Assembly: GCA_015680685.1 (NCBI GenBank)
Contig: MNCI01002341.1
Coordinates: forward strand, 17,403 to 81,402
DNA: 64,000 nt
Reading direction: 5' to 3'
Origin: Gnetum montanum
Lineage: Eukaryota > Streptophyta > Gnetopsida > Gnetales > Gnetaceae
Of this stretch, positions 33,864-46,365 are shown piece after piece (the stretch's first letter is position 1; each line of letters begins with the position of its first letter). A program made the translations under genes and the position numbers. Under the pieces are notes generated by a model, which had not been told where the DNA came from, did not search any database, and was given only the letters and a program-made list of their open reading frames with translations.

Positions 33864-34699
33864 TGATTAATTGTGTTTTTATGTGCTCTGATATCGAATA
33901 CGTGATATCAAAGCCTCGATATCTGATGCCTAATATCAGAGCCCAAGATGTGATGTCAAATATCTGATATCATGGGGTATATGCCTACCTATAAATATAG
34001 TGCTTAAGCACATGATTTTTAGTAAGTTTTTATCATAGCATAGCAAAGCTCTTGTAGTTTAGCCATTCCAAAGTTAGAATATTTTTGAGTGCCTACAGCA
34101 GGAGTATGAGTGTCTATGGAACTTTATTTGAGCACTAATGTACCTGAGCATAGTAATGTGATGGAAATAAAGATGAGCCCTTTTGGTAATCTTTGCAACA
34201 TTGAGAATAGATTAATGTTTATTTTAATGCATTTAATATTCATGCACTTTAATTAAGCAATTAATTTCTAGTTGTTAATGAACAAAAGCATGACCACTTT
34301 GAGCATACATGTAGTGCTTGGTAACCTAGAAATGCTTAACGTTTGGTAACCCAGAAATGCTATATGCATTTAGGATGTGTCCAGAGAGTGGAAATAGGTA
34401 CTTGTGTTAGGCTAGCTAGGCAGTAAATTTATTATATACTAAATTCCTCTACCTTTCATTCTTATTCCAGGTGATCAAACTTATAAAATATAAAATGATT
34501 AAAATTGTATATCTCAATTACACTTAACCATACATTTGTACCTCATAAGTGGAATTGAGAAGACAATGATCGTATCGATTAGATTTCACTTCTTAGAACC
34601 AGCATACTTAAGAACTTAAGGTCTACGAAATTCAACTGGATCATGTGTGAATGCTTGTGATTTGTATGGTTGGGTGTAGGGGTACCTTGTCGCTCATCA
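33864..34699 (+). repeat. Element E 3' LTR
   Basis: TGATTAATTGTG...CGCTCATCA, following the polypurine tract. TATAAATA at 33,990-33,997 and AATAAA at 34,166-34,171. U3 has GATATC-type repeats at 33,890-33,975. Confidence 0.92.
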
Positions 34700-35372
34700 G
34701 TATAGTTAAGTATAACTGAGACATATGATTTTTATCATTTTTATGTTTTTGTGTCCTAAGTCACCTAAGAATAAAGAATAAAGAATAAGGTAATTAATTA
34801 TTAGTTAATTTAACTAGCTAACACTTAACTAATCCTAACATAAGCATCTATTACCACTTGTTGTACACATCCTGAATATGTATAACACTACTAGGTTACC
34901 AAACATTAAGAGTTACTAGGATTACTGCATTACATGTATGCTTGAAGTGGTTGTACTTATGTTAACATTTTAATTTATCTTAATTAACTACTTTAATTAC
35001 TTAAAAAATTAAAGAAAAGTTCTTAAATATTAAATGCTTAAAGAAACAATGAATGTAGTCCAAGTGCTACAAGGTTTGACTAGAAAGCTCATCTTTAGTG
35101 CCACACACACTGAGGTGCTCAGGTAAAATAGTGTTCAAATAAAGATCTGTACACTCTTTAACTTCTATTAGGGAAACTTAGAAAATATTATAACTTTCAA
35201 GAAGAAAAACTGCTAGAGCTTTGCTATAACTTATGAGAGGAATGCCATGAATGTGGTAGAAGATGCACATTTTTAGGCAAAACAAGGTACCCTCTTGATG
35301 GGTCAAACCCTATGTGGACAGGATCACATTGATAGCATCCCATCGATGCAACCAAACCATGATGCTTCATCA
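34700..35372 (-). repeat. Element F 5' LTR, distal piece
   Basis: Continues the F LTR after the second GTATA (34,700-34,704) and ends at GATGCTTCATCA. It is followed by TGTAT, the second target duplication of F. Confidence 0.9.
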
Positions 35373-36064
35373 TGTATGGTTAAGTGTAACTAAGGCATAT
35401 GTTTTTTTATCATTTTATATTTATTATTTAAATCACCTAAGTGCCAAAAAAAGTAATTAAATGCTTAATTAAGCTAATAACTAACTAATATCTTTACTAA
35501 TCCTAACATAAGCATCCATTTCCACTTTCTATACACATCTTGTACATGTTGCAATGCTACTAGGTTACTAAGTGTTAGGCGCTACTCACATTGCTAAGTA
35601 TTAACATATGCTCAAAGTGGTCATACTTATGTGCTTTAATTAAGTGCTATTTAATTAATTAATTCAATGCATTAAAGTAAAATACTCAAATAATAAGTGC
35701 ATTTAAAGTAAACATTAAGCTAATTCCCAATGCTGCAAGGTTTGCAAATAAACCTTGTCTTTATTGTCAATCACACCAATGTGCTCAAGTACATTAGTGT
35801 TCGAATAAAGATCCATTTATTTTCACTCCTATTTTGGGCACTTAGAAAACATTCTAATTTTTGAATGAACAAAATGTAAGAGCTTTGCTAGGATACTAAC
35901 TATGGAATGCCATAAATGCAACTTGTGAGCACGTATTTATAGGAAAAGATAAACACTGTGTCAATAGGATTCTGTTAACACATCAAACCATGTTGATGGG
36001 ATCTCGTTGACAAGATCATGTCGATAGCATTCCATTGATGCAACCCAAGGCAAATGCTTTATCA
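35373..36064 (-). repeat. Element G 3' LTR, proximal piece
   Basis: Begins TGTATGGTTAAGTG, matching TTGTATGTTAAGTG in the G 5' LTR near 45,625. It ends CTTTATCA, then the polypurine tract CATAGGGGTA (complement of 36,065-36,074). Confidence 0.88.
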
Positions 36065-36309
36065 TACCCCTATGACTAAATGAAAACTCATACTTGAGTG
36101 AACAAAAGGATAAACAAGTTTCTTTATAAACTTTTGGGATGGTATGGAATTATTAACTAACTATAGATACACAAATTGACACAAAAGTACTAAGTGCCCA
36201 AGTGTATGGATTTACAATTATTACAAAAATTTGGTGTTCATGACAATAAAATTGAACATCATGACAAAATTTGATAGCATAATTCCTCTAACAGCTTAAA
36301 GACAAGGAA

Positions 36310-38639
36310 GAAAATCACATGGTCCCAAGTGCTGGAGGTTCCTAAGGCTCTAAAGGACCTCCTCCAACTTTTGATGCACACAGTTGTTGAAGAAATGGTT
36401 GTGGTTGCTCAACTATAGTTCCAACTGCTGGTAGAAGATGGAAAGCATCTAGCAATGCTTTCATTTTCTCCTCCTTACACCTAGGATCATACATAGTCTA
36501 CGTAGCATCATCAATGTGCACTGATATGAGGACATTTCAAGGACAGGGCATTACATGGAACATCTCTTTGACATTAACAAACGAAGCAACAAATTTTTTG
36601 TGTTTAATGTTGAATGCTCTGAGTCCATTTTGCAACTCCTAGTATTCCTTCATTCTTTTTTCCAAGTTCTCTACTATTGATCTTTGATTAGTTAACTTTG
36701 CATTGAGAACCTAGAGTTCTGCATTTGCTATTTCAAGCTTTTGCTTGGTCTCTTTATGGTGCTTGAGCTCTACCTTATACAAAAGGTATGAGTTGGCCAT
36801 TTGTTTCTTCAACTTTGACCTTAGCCTTCCTACAATCAGCATTGTTAGGTTTTAATAACAGAGGCTAGCAAGCTTCCTGTACTTCATCATCTCCTCAATC
36901 TACAACTCCTTGAGGTAGATTTTAGCTTTGTTGTATTTATTTAGTCCATCAAAGATGGGATGCCAAACATCACCTCCTTACTGGAGCTACTAAAGAACCT
37001 CATTTACCTTTGCCTTTGCTCCTTGGATGTGTTTCTCATTGATTTCCTTCTACAAGCCAACTTGGTCCTTGTAATGGTTCTTAACTCTTTCGAATTTGAG
37101 GAGCTCATTTTTCCAAATGAAGATTTCAATGTAGACTTCTGCCAAAGGGCATGCACCTTCTCCAATGGAAGATTATAATTTTTGAAGGCCAACATCCTTA
37201 ATTGAGTGTTTACCATGGCATGCTACTCCTATTGTTATTGGATGAACTCAACCATCTGATATTTCTACATTTTAATATTTCATAGACAATGGTTTTTCTG
37301 GGTCAGTCTTACATTTTCCTAGCGAATGTTTGATAAGTCCTTTTGAATGTTATACATAGTCGCATCTACTAAGGACTGATTGAAGATTTTTGATTCCTTT
37401 GCATACTCAACCTCTTGAAGTTTTTCCTAAAGCTATTGAAAAGCTCCATCACTTGAGACTACTTAGCTAAGTATAGTGGGATTGGTGAGGATTGGTGCCA
37501 AACCCTCCATCCTATTGATGGATTGTGCAACCACATTGAGATGGCTCAATGCTGGTTTGTAGATAGAGGGTTCACCATCACTCAGTCTTGCCTACTACTA
37601 CTGGTGAAGTTGCTCACAGAGTTCATGCATGTGCTTAAGAGTAATGCAGGACTTTGATGTTGATTGCTCATGAGTGGGTGGTGGTGGAAATTGCTCTTGT
37701 TTGATCACCTTAGTAGGCACTTTGTCTTTTATCATTTTCACCCCAAGAGGTAGAAGGCATCATTAGAATAAAAGGCTATTCCTCCCCTTTTGCATAATTT
37801 TCTAATGAGACTTGGGAAGGGAAGTGCCTTCCTCCCTTATTAATTCTCTTTAAAATGCCTCTCCATCTCAAGATAGTTTAGCTGAGAGAGGTTAACTGAA
37901 ATTTTTTCACTTAGAGCAGTGCATGCATAGGTAGAGAAGGTTTTTATCTTATTGGGCCTCACCATTAGATTGAGGTGTTAGGTGTCCATCTTAAAGTATG
38001 CATGCTCTGTCATTGTGAGTACACCAAATTCCTTATGGTCAACACCGTAGCACTACTGGATCCACTATTTCTTAACCTCTAGGTCCACCTACATTGAAAT
38101 CTCTACCAAGGTTGCCCTAGTTTTCGATAACCCAAGGGCCTCAAAAATGACCTTTACCAAGTAGGACACAAAAATATCCTTTATTTTCACAATGGCATTA
38201 CCTTGCTTGTTATTTAAAAAGAGGTAGGTTTCTCTTATGTACCATTCTCTGTTGGAAGTATGAATGGGACACATGGGGGAAGTCTAGAGTTAAATCTTAA
38301 CATCTTATGGGTAAAGTTCAAGAAAGATCAAAATTTTAGTTTAAGAAGAACTATTTTTTGAATCTCCTAGGACCTGATTTACCTCAAGAAAGCCTCTGTT
38401 AAAGTGACCTCAAGGTTTGGTCTAGGTCCAAGTGTCTCATCTCAATGGGAATGCTCCATTTTAGCTTCTAAAATCTAATGAATAGATTCCACTTCAGGGT
38501 TCTCTTGAAGAGGCCCCATTGCATGCATCTTAGCTACCTACTCCTAGGGTTGCTTTTGTTGTCCCCTTCCAATTCTAGATCACTTATCCATTGGTTGGGT
38601 TAGTCCTCGTTCCTTTGGGTTCATTGGTCTTGGTGCCAT
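36310..38639 (-). pseudogene. Element G: ORF3 (coiled-coil protein) pseudogene
   Basis: Starts at ATG 38,639 (MAPRPMNPKERGLTQP), directly after the acceptor-like TTGTGATTATAG on the minus strand. The conserved N-terminal globular region (38,274-38,089: NREWYIRETYLFLNNKQG, then ISYLVKVIFEALGL-like) and a long coiled-coil region (37,216-36,700) follow. The C-terminal part ends near 36,310. In-frame stops and shifts are many. Same architecture as D, F and the left arm. Confidence 0.7.
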
Positions 38640-40830
38640 CTATAATCACAACATGATGGAGTAACATTTGGTCTGTAACTTTATAACATTTGGGTACCTT
38701 ATCTCTTAGCTTAGTTACACTTCGCTAAGTTGTGATCATGGTGGATTAATCATTTTAATATTATTATATTATTATTTTCTTTCAATGTCTACTAGAGCTT
38801 GTTGTTAATTTTTATGCTCATAAATTAGTAATTTTAGTGTTATTTTATTGGTTAAACCTTGTGGGAGTTAGAAAATTTCTGAAAAGTTTTTTATCTTGTC
38901 TATCAGATTCACTTCCTAGACCCAGTGTACCTAGAGAGCCAAAGTATATAGAATTTAATGAGATCACTTAGTGAATGCTAATGATTTGTATGGTTGGGCA
39001 TAGGGACTACTCATTGCTCATCATTAAAAAGTTTTTATCATAAACCTAAGGTTTGTGGCTCCCACAACATAGAGTTCATCTCTAGTAGCTACAGGAATGA
39101 AGAATGGGGTGAATTAGATAAGTGGTGTGAAAGTTGTAGGTTTTGGGCTTTGAAAACTGCAATAACTACTTTACCATTTTGAAGCATATGAAAAAAAATT
39201 TTAAAGTGTTACACTATATTTATAGGTTTTTGTGGCTTCATTGACACGAGCAACTGCCTCGATATGAGCGACTATGTCGATGGGATCCCATCGATGTGGC
39301 CAAAAGACAATTTTTGTACTTCAAAAATTAGGCCAAAAACAAAGAGTTTTTACATAAATTTGGAGTCCTTAAAGATCCAGAAAGGCCATCAACATGAAGA
39401 AATGCTTGAAGAGGACTAGATAGTTCACAGAAAGAGAGTTTTTATGAGGAGAATGATTGGAGATACTTAAAAGGGTGTGTCAAACTAGGTGAAACTGACG
39501 TGGAGCACAAAATATTTGAATGAAAAAATGTCTAAGGATAAGAAACTTAAATAGCCCAACCAAGAGGTATGCAAGTGGGTCCTTCCCATAGTAGGCTCAT
39601 ACCTTTAATGCCCTTGCATGCCCTCAAACCAAGGTGTCCATGGATCCCATGGATGATTAATGGTTGTGAAAATTTAAGGACTAAATCCAACAAGTGAATA
39701 CCTAAGAATTTTGACACATCAAACTAAGACATTGAACAAAACATGAAAAACCAGAAATTAGGTGAGTTATTGGAAGCATAGATGAATGAGAGAGAGTGGA
39801 ATGGAGTTCTTATCATGGTCACATGAAGTCCCTTATGGATTTGGTGATTAATATAACCTGATAACATCCCTTCTTAGTCTAAATTAAATCCAACCACTTT
39901 CAGTGACTTCGCATTATCACTTCACAATGGGCCCATGTCATCAAGGCACAAGAATATCCCCATAGATCAATCACCATTTCTAAAAGAGAAGAAAAGAGAA
40001 GTAAGAAGTGAGATGGATCTTAGTTAGAGGAGACCTTTAAGCATGGGTAACATGTCTTTCTAGTCCCATAACCAGTGCTTGTAGTCCATTATTTTGTCTA
40101 AGGGATGTTCTTTGTATTTCCATTACTATTTTTTTTTTGGATTTTATATTTTTATATTTTTGGATGGGAACCACACCATGCAAAGGCTTTAACTTCCTTT
40201 TATTGGTTAACAATGAAATGATGAGAAATCCATGAGAACACTCATGCACCTAAGAGGGTAGGCAAGTACAAAAAGCATAAAATCCTATTGAATTCACATC
40301 CTTGTCTATCCATTAATTGTTCCAAAATTTGGAAACTACCAAGGTCACAAGTTCATTAAAAGTTTCATTAATGAAGGAACCTCATATTTCCAAAACAAGG
40401 ACCATCATAGAGTTTGTGGGTGGGTGGATGACATGGACTCACTACCCATTCCATGAAAAAGAAACCATGTCTTAGTTATCAATACCATAATTCAAAGATA
40501 GATTCTAGACATTAGTAATCAAAATCATTATAGCACAAACCACCATCAACTAACAACTACAGTTGCACTTAGTCCTGGCAACAATAAAGAAAGAACAAAA
40601 AAAACATAAGAAAAACATTATAAAAACTCAAATAAAATAAAGTAAAATATGAAAGAAATTGTAAAATATTTAAGAAATATAAAAATGTACTATAGATGGC
40701 GTAAAACAAAAAAGTGTAAACCAAAAAAGTATAAAAACTAAGAAGCCACTTTGATTCATCGGCATGGATGCCCATCTTCCCCACAACTAAGTGAGAAGGA
40801 GGAGACCTAAAAAATTGAACATGCCTATCC
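38640..40830 (-). other. Element G: post-integrase noncoding block with inserted LTR fragments
   Basis: Shares long stretches with the blocks of A, D and E (for example 'accacaccatgcaaagg' at 40,174). A plus-strand LTR end of G type (38,893-39,024, ending GCTCATCA) and a minus-strand U3-like piece with TATA-like 'atatttatagg' (39,205-39,310) interrupt it. No gene is seen. The family-wide block may serve as an intron or leader for ORF3 expression. Confidence 0.55.
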
Positions 40831-40849
40831 ATTTGTTAAGGTGTTCTAG

Positions 40850-42130
40850 TCATTGGCTCTTTTAGGCTTGTGGAAAGGTTTTATTTGTTGCATGTTGACC
40901 AGCAATTTCTTGTTTGGGCTCTTAGGTTTGTATATTAACATGGCCCTAGAAGGAAAGGTTTCATAGATAAGATAAGGCCCCTTCCACAATGTGTAGAACT
41001 TGGTTCTTTGTGGCACATGTGTGGGATTCTAGTAGAGGACCCTATCTCCTGGTTAAAAATTAACTTTCCTTATTCTAAGGTCATGTCATTGCTTATTGAA
41101 TGCCTTATACAACTCATTAGATGATGGGACTACTAATTGGCTCTTTTCTAGCAATTTGAGATTCATCACTCTTTTCTTTCATGCTAGACTTAGGTTAAGG
41201 TCAATTCACAAGTTGTTCAGAGTGTATAGAGCTTAGCTTGAATTGGAACTGTCAAAAAGTTTCCATACACAAGCTCATAAGGAGAGTAGTCAATAGGAAG
41301 TTTCCATGTGGAGTGGCAGGCCCAAAGGACATCATTGAGTTTTGTGCTCTAATCCCTCTTATATTTACTAATTATTCTTGTTAGTCTCTTTGTTATTTCC
41401 CTATTTGTAGCCTTTGCTTGATCATTGGCTTAGGGTGGTAGGGTGTTATTAATTTATGTTCAACCCCCAAGCATTACATGAGTTGTTGAAAGCTAGCACT
41501 TGTAAAATGAGTACCATTATCAAAAATAAGTGCACATGTCACTCCAAACCTATTTACAACATTTTGTTGTGAAAACCAAGCAATCAGAGAAGATGTGCAA
41601 TCGGTGATAGCTGCAGCTTCCACCCAATTCATACAATAGTCAACAACAACTATGATGTATGTCTTTTCACTTGACATGGGTGTGATGCGATCCATGAATT
41701 TAATGCCCCATATGTCGAAGGGCTCCAATGGTTGGATCCACTACTAAGGTCCCTCCATATGAGCAGTCATTCCATGATCATGTTGGCAGTGTTCACAGGC
41801 ATAGATGAATTGGTAAGAATCCCTGAAAAGTGTTGGCTAATAATACCCTACCATGAGGATTTTAATGGCCATGTGTCTCCTAGCATAGTGTCCCCCACAA
41901 GGGCCCTTGTAAGCATCTTAGCGAACACGTAGTTGATCAACATCAAAAACACACCAATGAACTAGGCCATCAGCGCACACCTTGTAAAGGTGTCCATTGA
42001 TCTTCATGAAGTATTTTTCTTGGAGAAGAAACTATTGTTTCTTCCTGTGGTCCCACTCTTATGATATCTCCTAAGTAAGAAGATAGATGAGAATGTGATT
42101 GCACCAATTATGTTACTTGGGAATTTGTTC
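40850..42130 (-). pseudogene. Element G: integrase pseudogene
   Basis: The zinc-binding end is readable as ACEHCQHDHGMTAHMEGP near 41,790. The core ORF 41,728-41,474 starts MEPFDIWGIKFMDRITP. The first catalytic Asp (WGIDF in related elements) is Lys, encoded at 41,699-41,701. IFDNGTHFTS keeps the second Asp. The Glu position reads Lys in QAKATN near 41,430. DDE transposition chemistry is therefore lost at two of three positions. Confidence 0.8.
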
Positions 42131-42600
42131 AATTATAGCCTTGGCAAAGAGGACTTCATTAGAAAACTAATATGATAGTAGGCTCTCCTCCTCTTTGTTG
42201 TTCCATCACAACTAAGATAAGTGGTTAGCAACCATGTTCTCAGTCTGGTTTCAATCTACCATTGTAACATCAAATTTCTACAAGATCACTAGCCACCGTA
42301 TGACATAGGGATTAGAAACCAAATTGCACTGTGGTCTCTGTGCATGAACACCTTCTACCCAAGAACATAGTGCCTAAATTTCTTCAAGGAGAACACCACT
42401 ACCATCAATTCTTTATCTATTGAAATAAAATTTAGTTATGCACCCACAATGCTTCTACTCATACAATGAATGCAGTAAGGACATTTCTAATTATCCAACT
42501 ATGTGAGCATGGCTCCCAGGACATAATTTGAAGCATCCATCATGATGTGGAAGGGTTTGGACTATTTAGGTCCTTGTAGGATTAGAGCTTCCATGAGCTG
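42131..42600 (-). pseudogene. Element G: RNase H pseudogene
   Basis: MDASNYVLGAML near 42,530 is the first active-site block. FISIDKELMVVVFSLKKFRH (about 42,420-42,360) matches the second, and FMHRDHSAI the third (TDH in the family, here RDH). It leads into the RNase H end and then integrase, as usual for Ty3/gypsy. Confidence 0.75.
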
Positions 42601-43300
42601 CTACTTGAGATGCTCAAATGCATGCTCACATTCCTTGATCCAGAAAAATGGAGCATCCTTCTTTCTCAGCTTGAATAACTATTTAGCAATCTTAGAGAAA
42701 TTCTTAATGAATCATCAATAGTAACCAATGTGTCCAAGGAATGACCTCACATCCTTAATTATTTCTAGCTATTTGATAATTCCTTGGATGATCCTTATTT
42801 TTTCAAGGTCCACCTTGATCCCTTTCTTTGAAATTATAGAATAATACCTTCCTAGACCATCAGGTGGCTTTTCTATTAGTTGAGCCTAAGGTTTATCTCT
42901 ACACACATTTTCAGGACTTGCTCAAGATGGTCTAGGACTTGCTTAAATGTAGCCCTGTAACTAGAGAAGTCATCCATGAAGACTTCCACCCCGCTACCAA
43001 TTTTTTTTTGAAGATGCTCAAGACAAGGTGTTGGAATGTAGCATTTGCATTACACAAGCCAAATAACATCTTTCTATATGCAAAATTTCCCTAGGGACTT
43101 GTGAATGTTGTTTTTTCCTAATCCTTAGGTGCAATATGAATTTGGTTATAGCAACTATAACCATCCAGAAAGCTGTAGTAGCAATGCTTAGAAATGGTGT
43201 TCAACACTTGGTCTTCAAATGGCAACAGAAAGTGATATTTGTAAGTTTCCATGTCCAATAGCTTGAAATTGATATAGACCTTCCACTTGGATAGTAGGGT
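42601..43300 (-). pseudogene. Element G: reverse transcriptase pseudogene (N-terminus deleted)
   Basis: RT palm blocks in order: WKVYINFKLLDMETY, YYSFLDGYSCYNQI (near 43,165), FAYRKMLFGLCNANATFQ (near 43,070), and the catalytic VEVFMDDFSSY, with FMDD at 42,969-42,980. The first RT blocks are absent: gag joins RT at 43,285-43,300, at a 'ccaagtgga' stretch found in both parents. Several TAG stops. FMDD and FLDGYSGYNQI-type motifs suggest an Athila/Tat-like lineage. Confidence 0.82.
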
Positions 43301-43302
43301 TT

Positions 43303-45310
43303 CTATTGATGGAATTGCTTGTAGTTGCCTTGAGAATAAGAAAACATCTTGGGTGCTTGCCTTCTTGCCAATCTAGAATTCAAAGCATACACCATAGACT
43401 CTTGAAAAGGTGACATAATGAGGCAACATTCCTTAGGATGCTCATAGTGGCAGATGTCACACCCACCATCATCATTTGTTTTATACTCTGTAACCTCTTC
43501 AACAATAGTAGCTTTTCCCTTACTCCTTTGGTGGGCATGTTTAGCTTCTTTCACTCTCCTTCAGTCACGACTACTACCTTGCTCTTTGGATTCTTCTATA
43601 ATTCTAAGAGCTAGCTGGAATATTTCATCCAAAGAATCCCACATTTTATCTACCTTGGCTAATATTTCAAAAACATATATTTGGATCAGTAAGGTTTTAA
43701 GTTGCACCACTTCATCAAGTGGTGCCTCCTCCTTGTTGTCATAGAGTTCGACTCCCCTTTATCAGATAGAAGGATCCTAGTTGAACTCCTCTACAATTAT
43801 CTTTTCCATAACTCACCTTCTTCTTTGGCCACCTACTTAATCAACCTTTAGATCTAATGAACTCTAAGTTCTCAAAGTCTCCCTTGGTCATAAACCCCAA
43901 GAGTTCTCTTCATTTCTATTCAGAGCTGATAAGTAATATGGCGAAGCTACTTCCTTTGAGAAAAGACATAGCCTAGGCACCTATGTAAGCAAGAGTAATA
44001 TCTATCCATGGCCACACCTAAGGATTCATGTGTTCCTTATCTCCACCCTTGGATCTACTTCCTGATATTGGACACTCGGGAGTATGTCTGATACTTGCCA
44101 TTGAAGAGCTCAAGCATGTATTCCATCATTTCATTGATTCCAGTTCTAAGGACTGGTACCACCTTTCAACCTCATTAATGAATGTCCTTGGTAATATCTT
44201 TAATTTTTTCCATTCATTTTTAATTTTTTATAAGACATAGGCATTGTGAAAGGATTGAAGGTGATTTTGTGTATTTGAGTTATATCCCCCTTTGAACTTG
44301 GGGATATTATTCACATCTAACCATTTGATTCTTCTATCTTTCACATGCCTTGTTGGGATTCTCATGGCCTCCATAATATCTAACATGTTCAATGTTGCAA
44401 GAAAATTCTCATCATAGTCATAGCCTCTATGATGACCATGATGCCTATGATGTCCTCTATTGTCCTTTCTTTCGTGATGGAATCCCTCCCTTAGTTGCCC
44501 ACACCAATGGTCTCTACTAGTCTAGTGGGACATATGATCATATCTATCCTGCTGATCACATCCATCATGGCCACCTTCTCTACTGCTTTAGTTAGAGCTA
44601 GCAGAGTTAGAAGATGAGGATTTCAAAGGTGAAGAGGGTGGATAGCCAACACCAACATAGTGTCTACTACCCCCTCTTCCTTGGTCATGACCATGATCAT
44701 CATGCTTATCATCATCGTGGTGCTTATCCTAGTTCCTACCTTGAATTCCACCTTTGGATCTCCCATGGTCTTTCTACTTGTTCTTACCTAAACTAGGATT
44801 TTTTATTATGGACTATAAGTTTTGGTTAATGGCCCCCTCATCAAAGACAAGGGAAGGAGATGTAGTGAATTGGGAACCCCCAAAAAAGGAATCCTTTTCT
44901 TCTTTCTGGCCCAATTGGAACAAGGGGTTTCTGAACCATTTCCCCTTCAATACTTCGTAACATGCCTCCTATTATTGATCTTTCTTTCATTCTGCCTTAA
45001 TGAAATGATAATCCTAATAGTCATGGTCCTACAAAACATATTCAACATTAAGCCCCTAGATTCCCAATATCATGAGAGTTTGGAGCAACATCGTAGGAAT
45101 CGATCAATCAGGCAACAACACAATGTTGCCCTCCATGTTCCTCCACTCCAGCTATTCATCTTAATGTAGGATGAAGGTGAATGTTGGTACATACTTATCG
45201 AGATGAGTATATACCACTCAACATTATTGTGGTGGTTTTGGACCTTCATGCCTTGGATTAGAACTGTGCTCAAAAAATGATGGAGATTCAACCCTATGAA
45301 AAGAAGACAT
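43303..45310 (-). pseudogene. Element G: gag pseudogene
   Basis: ATG at 45,310 (MSSFHRVESPSFFEHSSN). Then HLDKYVPTFTFILH, a Ser/His/Arg-rich linker (44,350-44,800), the capsid region (43,850-44,250) and the zinc knuckle CDICHYEHPKECC (43,423-43,461). The last 83 codons (43,554-43,303) are open. TAG stops throughout. It ends at the gag-RT deletion junction, so the protease is absent. Confidence 0.78.
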
Positions 45311-45436
45311 ATTAGTTGGAAAGAAAAATAGTGTTCCTTTACTATTATTATTATTTTTAATGATTGTGAATTTAAGGTTCATTACAAAATCATTGAATAA
45401 TTTCACTAACTTCTAGATAGCACACGTAGCTAACTA

Positions 45437-45458
45437 AAGTCCCTAGCAATGGTACCAA
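45437..45458 (-). other. Element G primer binding site (decayed tRNA-Asp type)
   Basis: The minus strand reads TTGGTACCATTGCTAGG directly after the LTR, consistent with a TGGCGCCGTTGCCGG-type site after C-to-T decay. Confidence 0.6.
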
Positions 45459-46360
45459 TGATGAGTAGTGAGCAATCCCTATGACCAATCATATGAATCA
45501 CTAGTGTTCACTAAATGATTTAGTAAAATTCTATAGACTTTAGTTCTCTAAGTATACTAGGTTTAGAAAGTAAATCTAACAGACATGATCGTTGTCATCT
45601 TAGTTTCACTTGTGAAGTGGAATTGTATGTTAAGTGTAGCTGAGGCATATGATTCTTATTATTTTATATTTATTGTTTAAATTGCCTAAGTGCCAAAAAA
45701 TAAAGTAATTAAATATTTTATTAATCTAATAACTAACTAATATCTTAACTAAACCTAACATAAGCATTCATATCCACTTTCTGTACACATCCTAAACACG
45801 TTGCAATGCTACTGCGTTATCAAGCGTTAGTCACTACTAGGATTACCAAGTGTTAATGTATGCTCAAAGTAGTTGTATTTATGTGCTTTAATTAATCACT
45901 AATTAATTAATTAATTTTATGCATTAAATTAAATTACTCAAATAATAAGTGCATTTAAAGTAAACATTAAGTTAATTCTGAATGCTGCAAGGTTTGTGAA
46001 AAAACCTCATCTTTATTACAATTACATTGAGGTGCTTAGGTACATCAGTGTTCAAATAAAGATCCATACACTTCTCACTTCTACTACAGGCACTTAGAAA
46101 ATATTCTAATTATCGAATGAACAAAATTCAAGAGCTTTGTTAGGATACTAACTATGGAATGACATAAATGTAGTTGGTGAGCATGTGTTTATAGGCAAAG
46201 ATAGACACTATGTCAATAGGATCATGTCAGTGCATCAAACCACATGTCGACGAGATCGTGTCGACATGACTACGTCAACTAGATTGTGTTGATGACATCC
46301 TATCAACAAGATCATGTCAATAGCATCCTGTCGATATAACCCAAGGAAGATGCTTCATCA
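45459..46360 (-). repeat. Element G 5' LTR
   Basis: 902 bp, TG...CA ends, followed by AAGAT. U3 (46,220-46,350) has repeats of 'gtcgat/gtcaa' with 'gatcatgtc' spacing; a TATA-like 'gtttataggc' lies at about 46,188. Confidence 0.9.
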
Positions 46361-46365
46361 AAGAT

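Larger units (their letters stand above)
28423..34699 (+). mobile_element. Element E: non-autonomous gag-protease LTR retrotransposon inside F
   Basis: 6,277 bp on the plus strand with LTRs 28,423-29,260 (838 bp) and 33,864-34,699 (836 bp). It is flanked by a perfect GTATA duplication (28,418-28,422 and 34,700-34,704). Inside are the primer site, a gag lacking nucleocapsid, a decayed protease, a long noncoding block with a splice-acceptor-like site, and the polypurine tract CATGGGGGTA. It has no RT, RNase H, integrase or ORF3 body, so it would have needed proteins in trans. Confidence 0.93.
21054..35372 (-). mobile_element. Element F: LTR retrotransposon inserted in the 3' LTR of G
   Basis: Minus strand. 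The 3' LTR is 21,054-21,863. The 5' LTR is split by element E into 28,255-28,422 and 34,705-35,372. It is flanked by a perfect TGTAT duplication (21,049-21,053 and 35,373-35,377). Without E it is about 8.0 kb. Contents: gag, a remnant of RNase H, integrase, ORF3. Protease and RT are missing: the gag end is joined directly to RNase H near 26,265. Confidence 0.92.
20884..46360 (-). mobile_element. Element G: LTR retrotransposon carrying nested F and E
   Basis: Minus-strand element. The 5' LTR is 45,459-46,360 (902 bp). The 3' LTR is split into 20,884-21,053 and 35,378-36,064 by insertion of element F. It is flanked by the perfect 5-bp target duplication AAGAT (20,879-20,883 and 46,361-46,365). 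Inside, in order: primer site, gag, RT, RNase H, integrase, a noncoding block, ORF3 and polypurine tract. Protease and the N-terminal part of RT are deleted. Confidence 0.92.
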
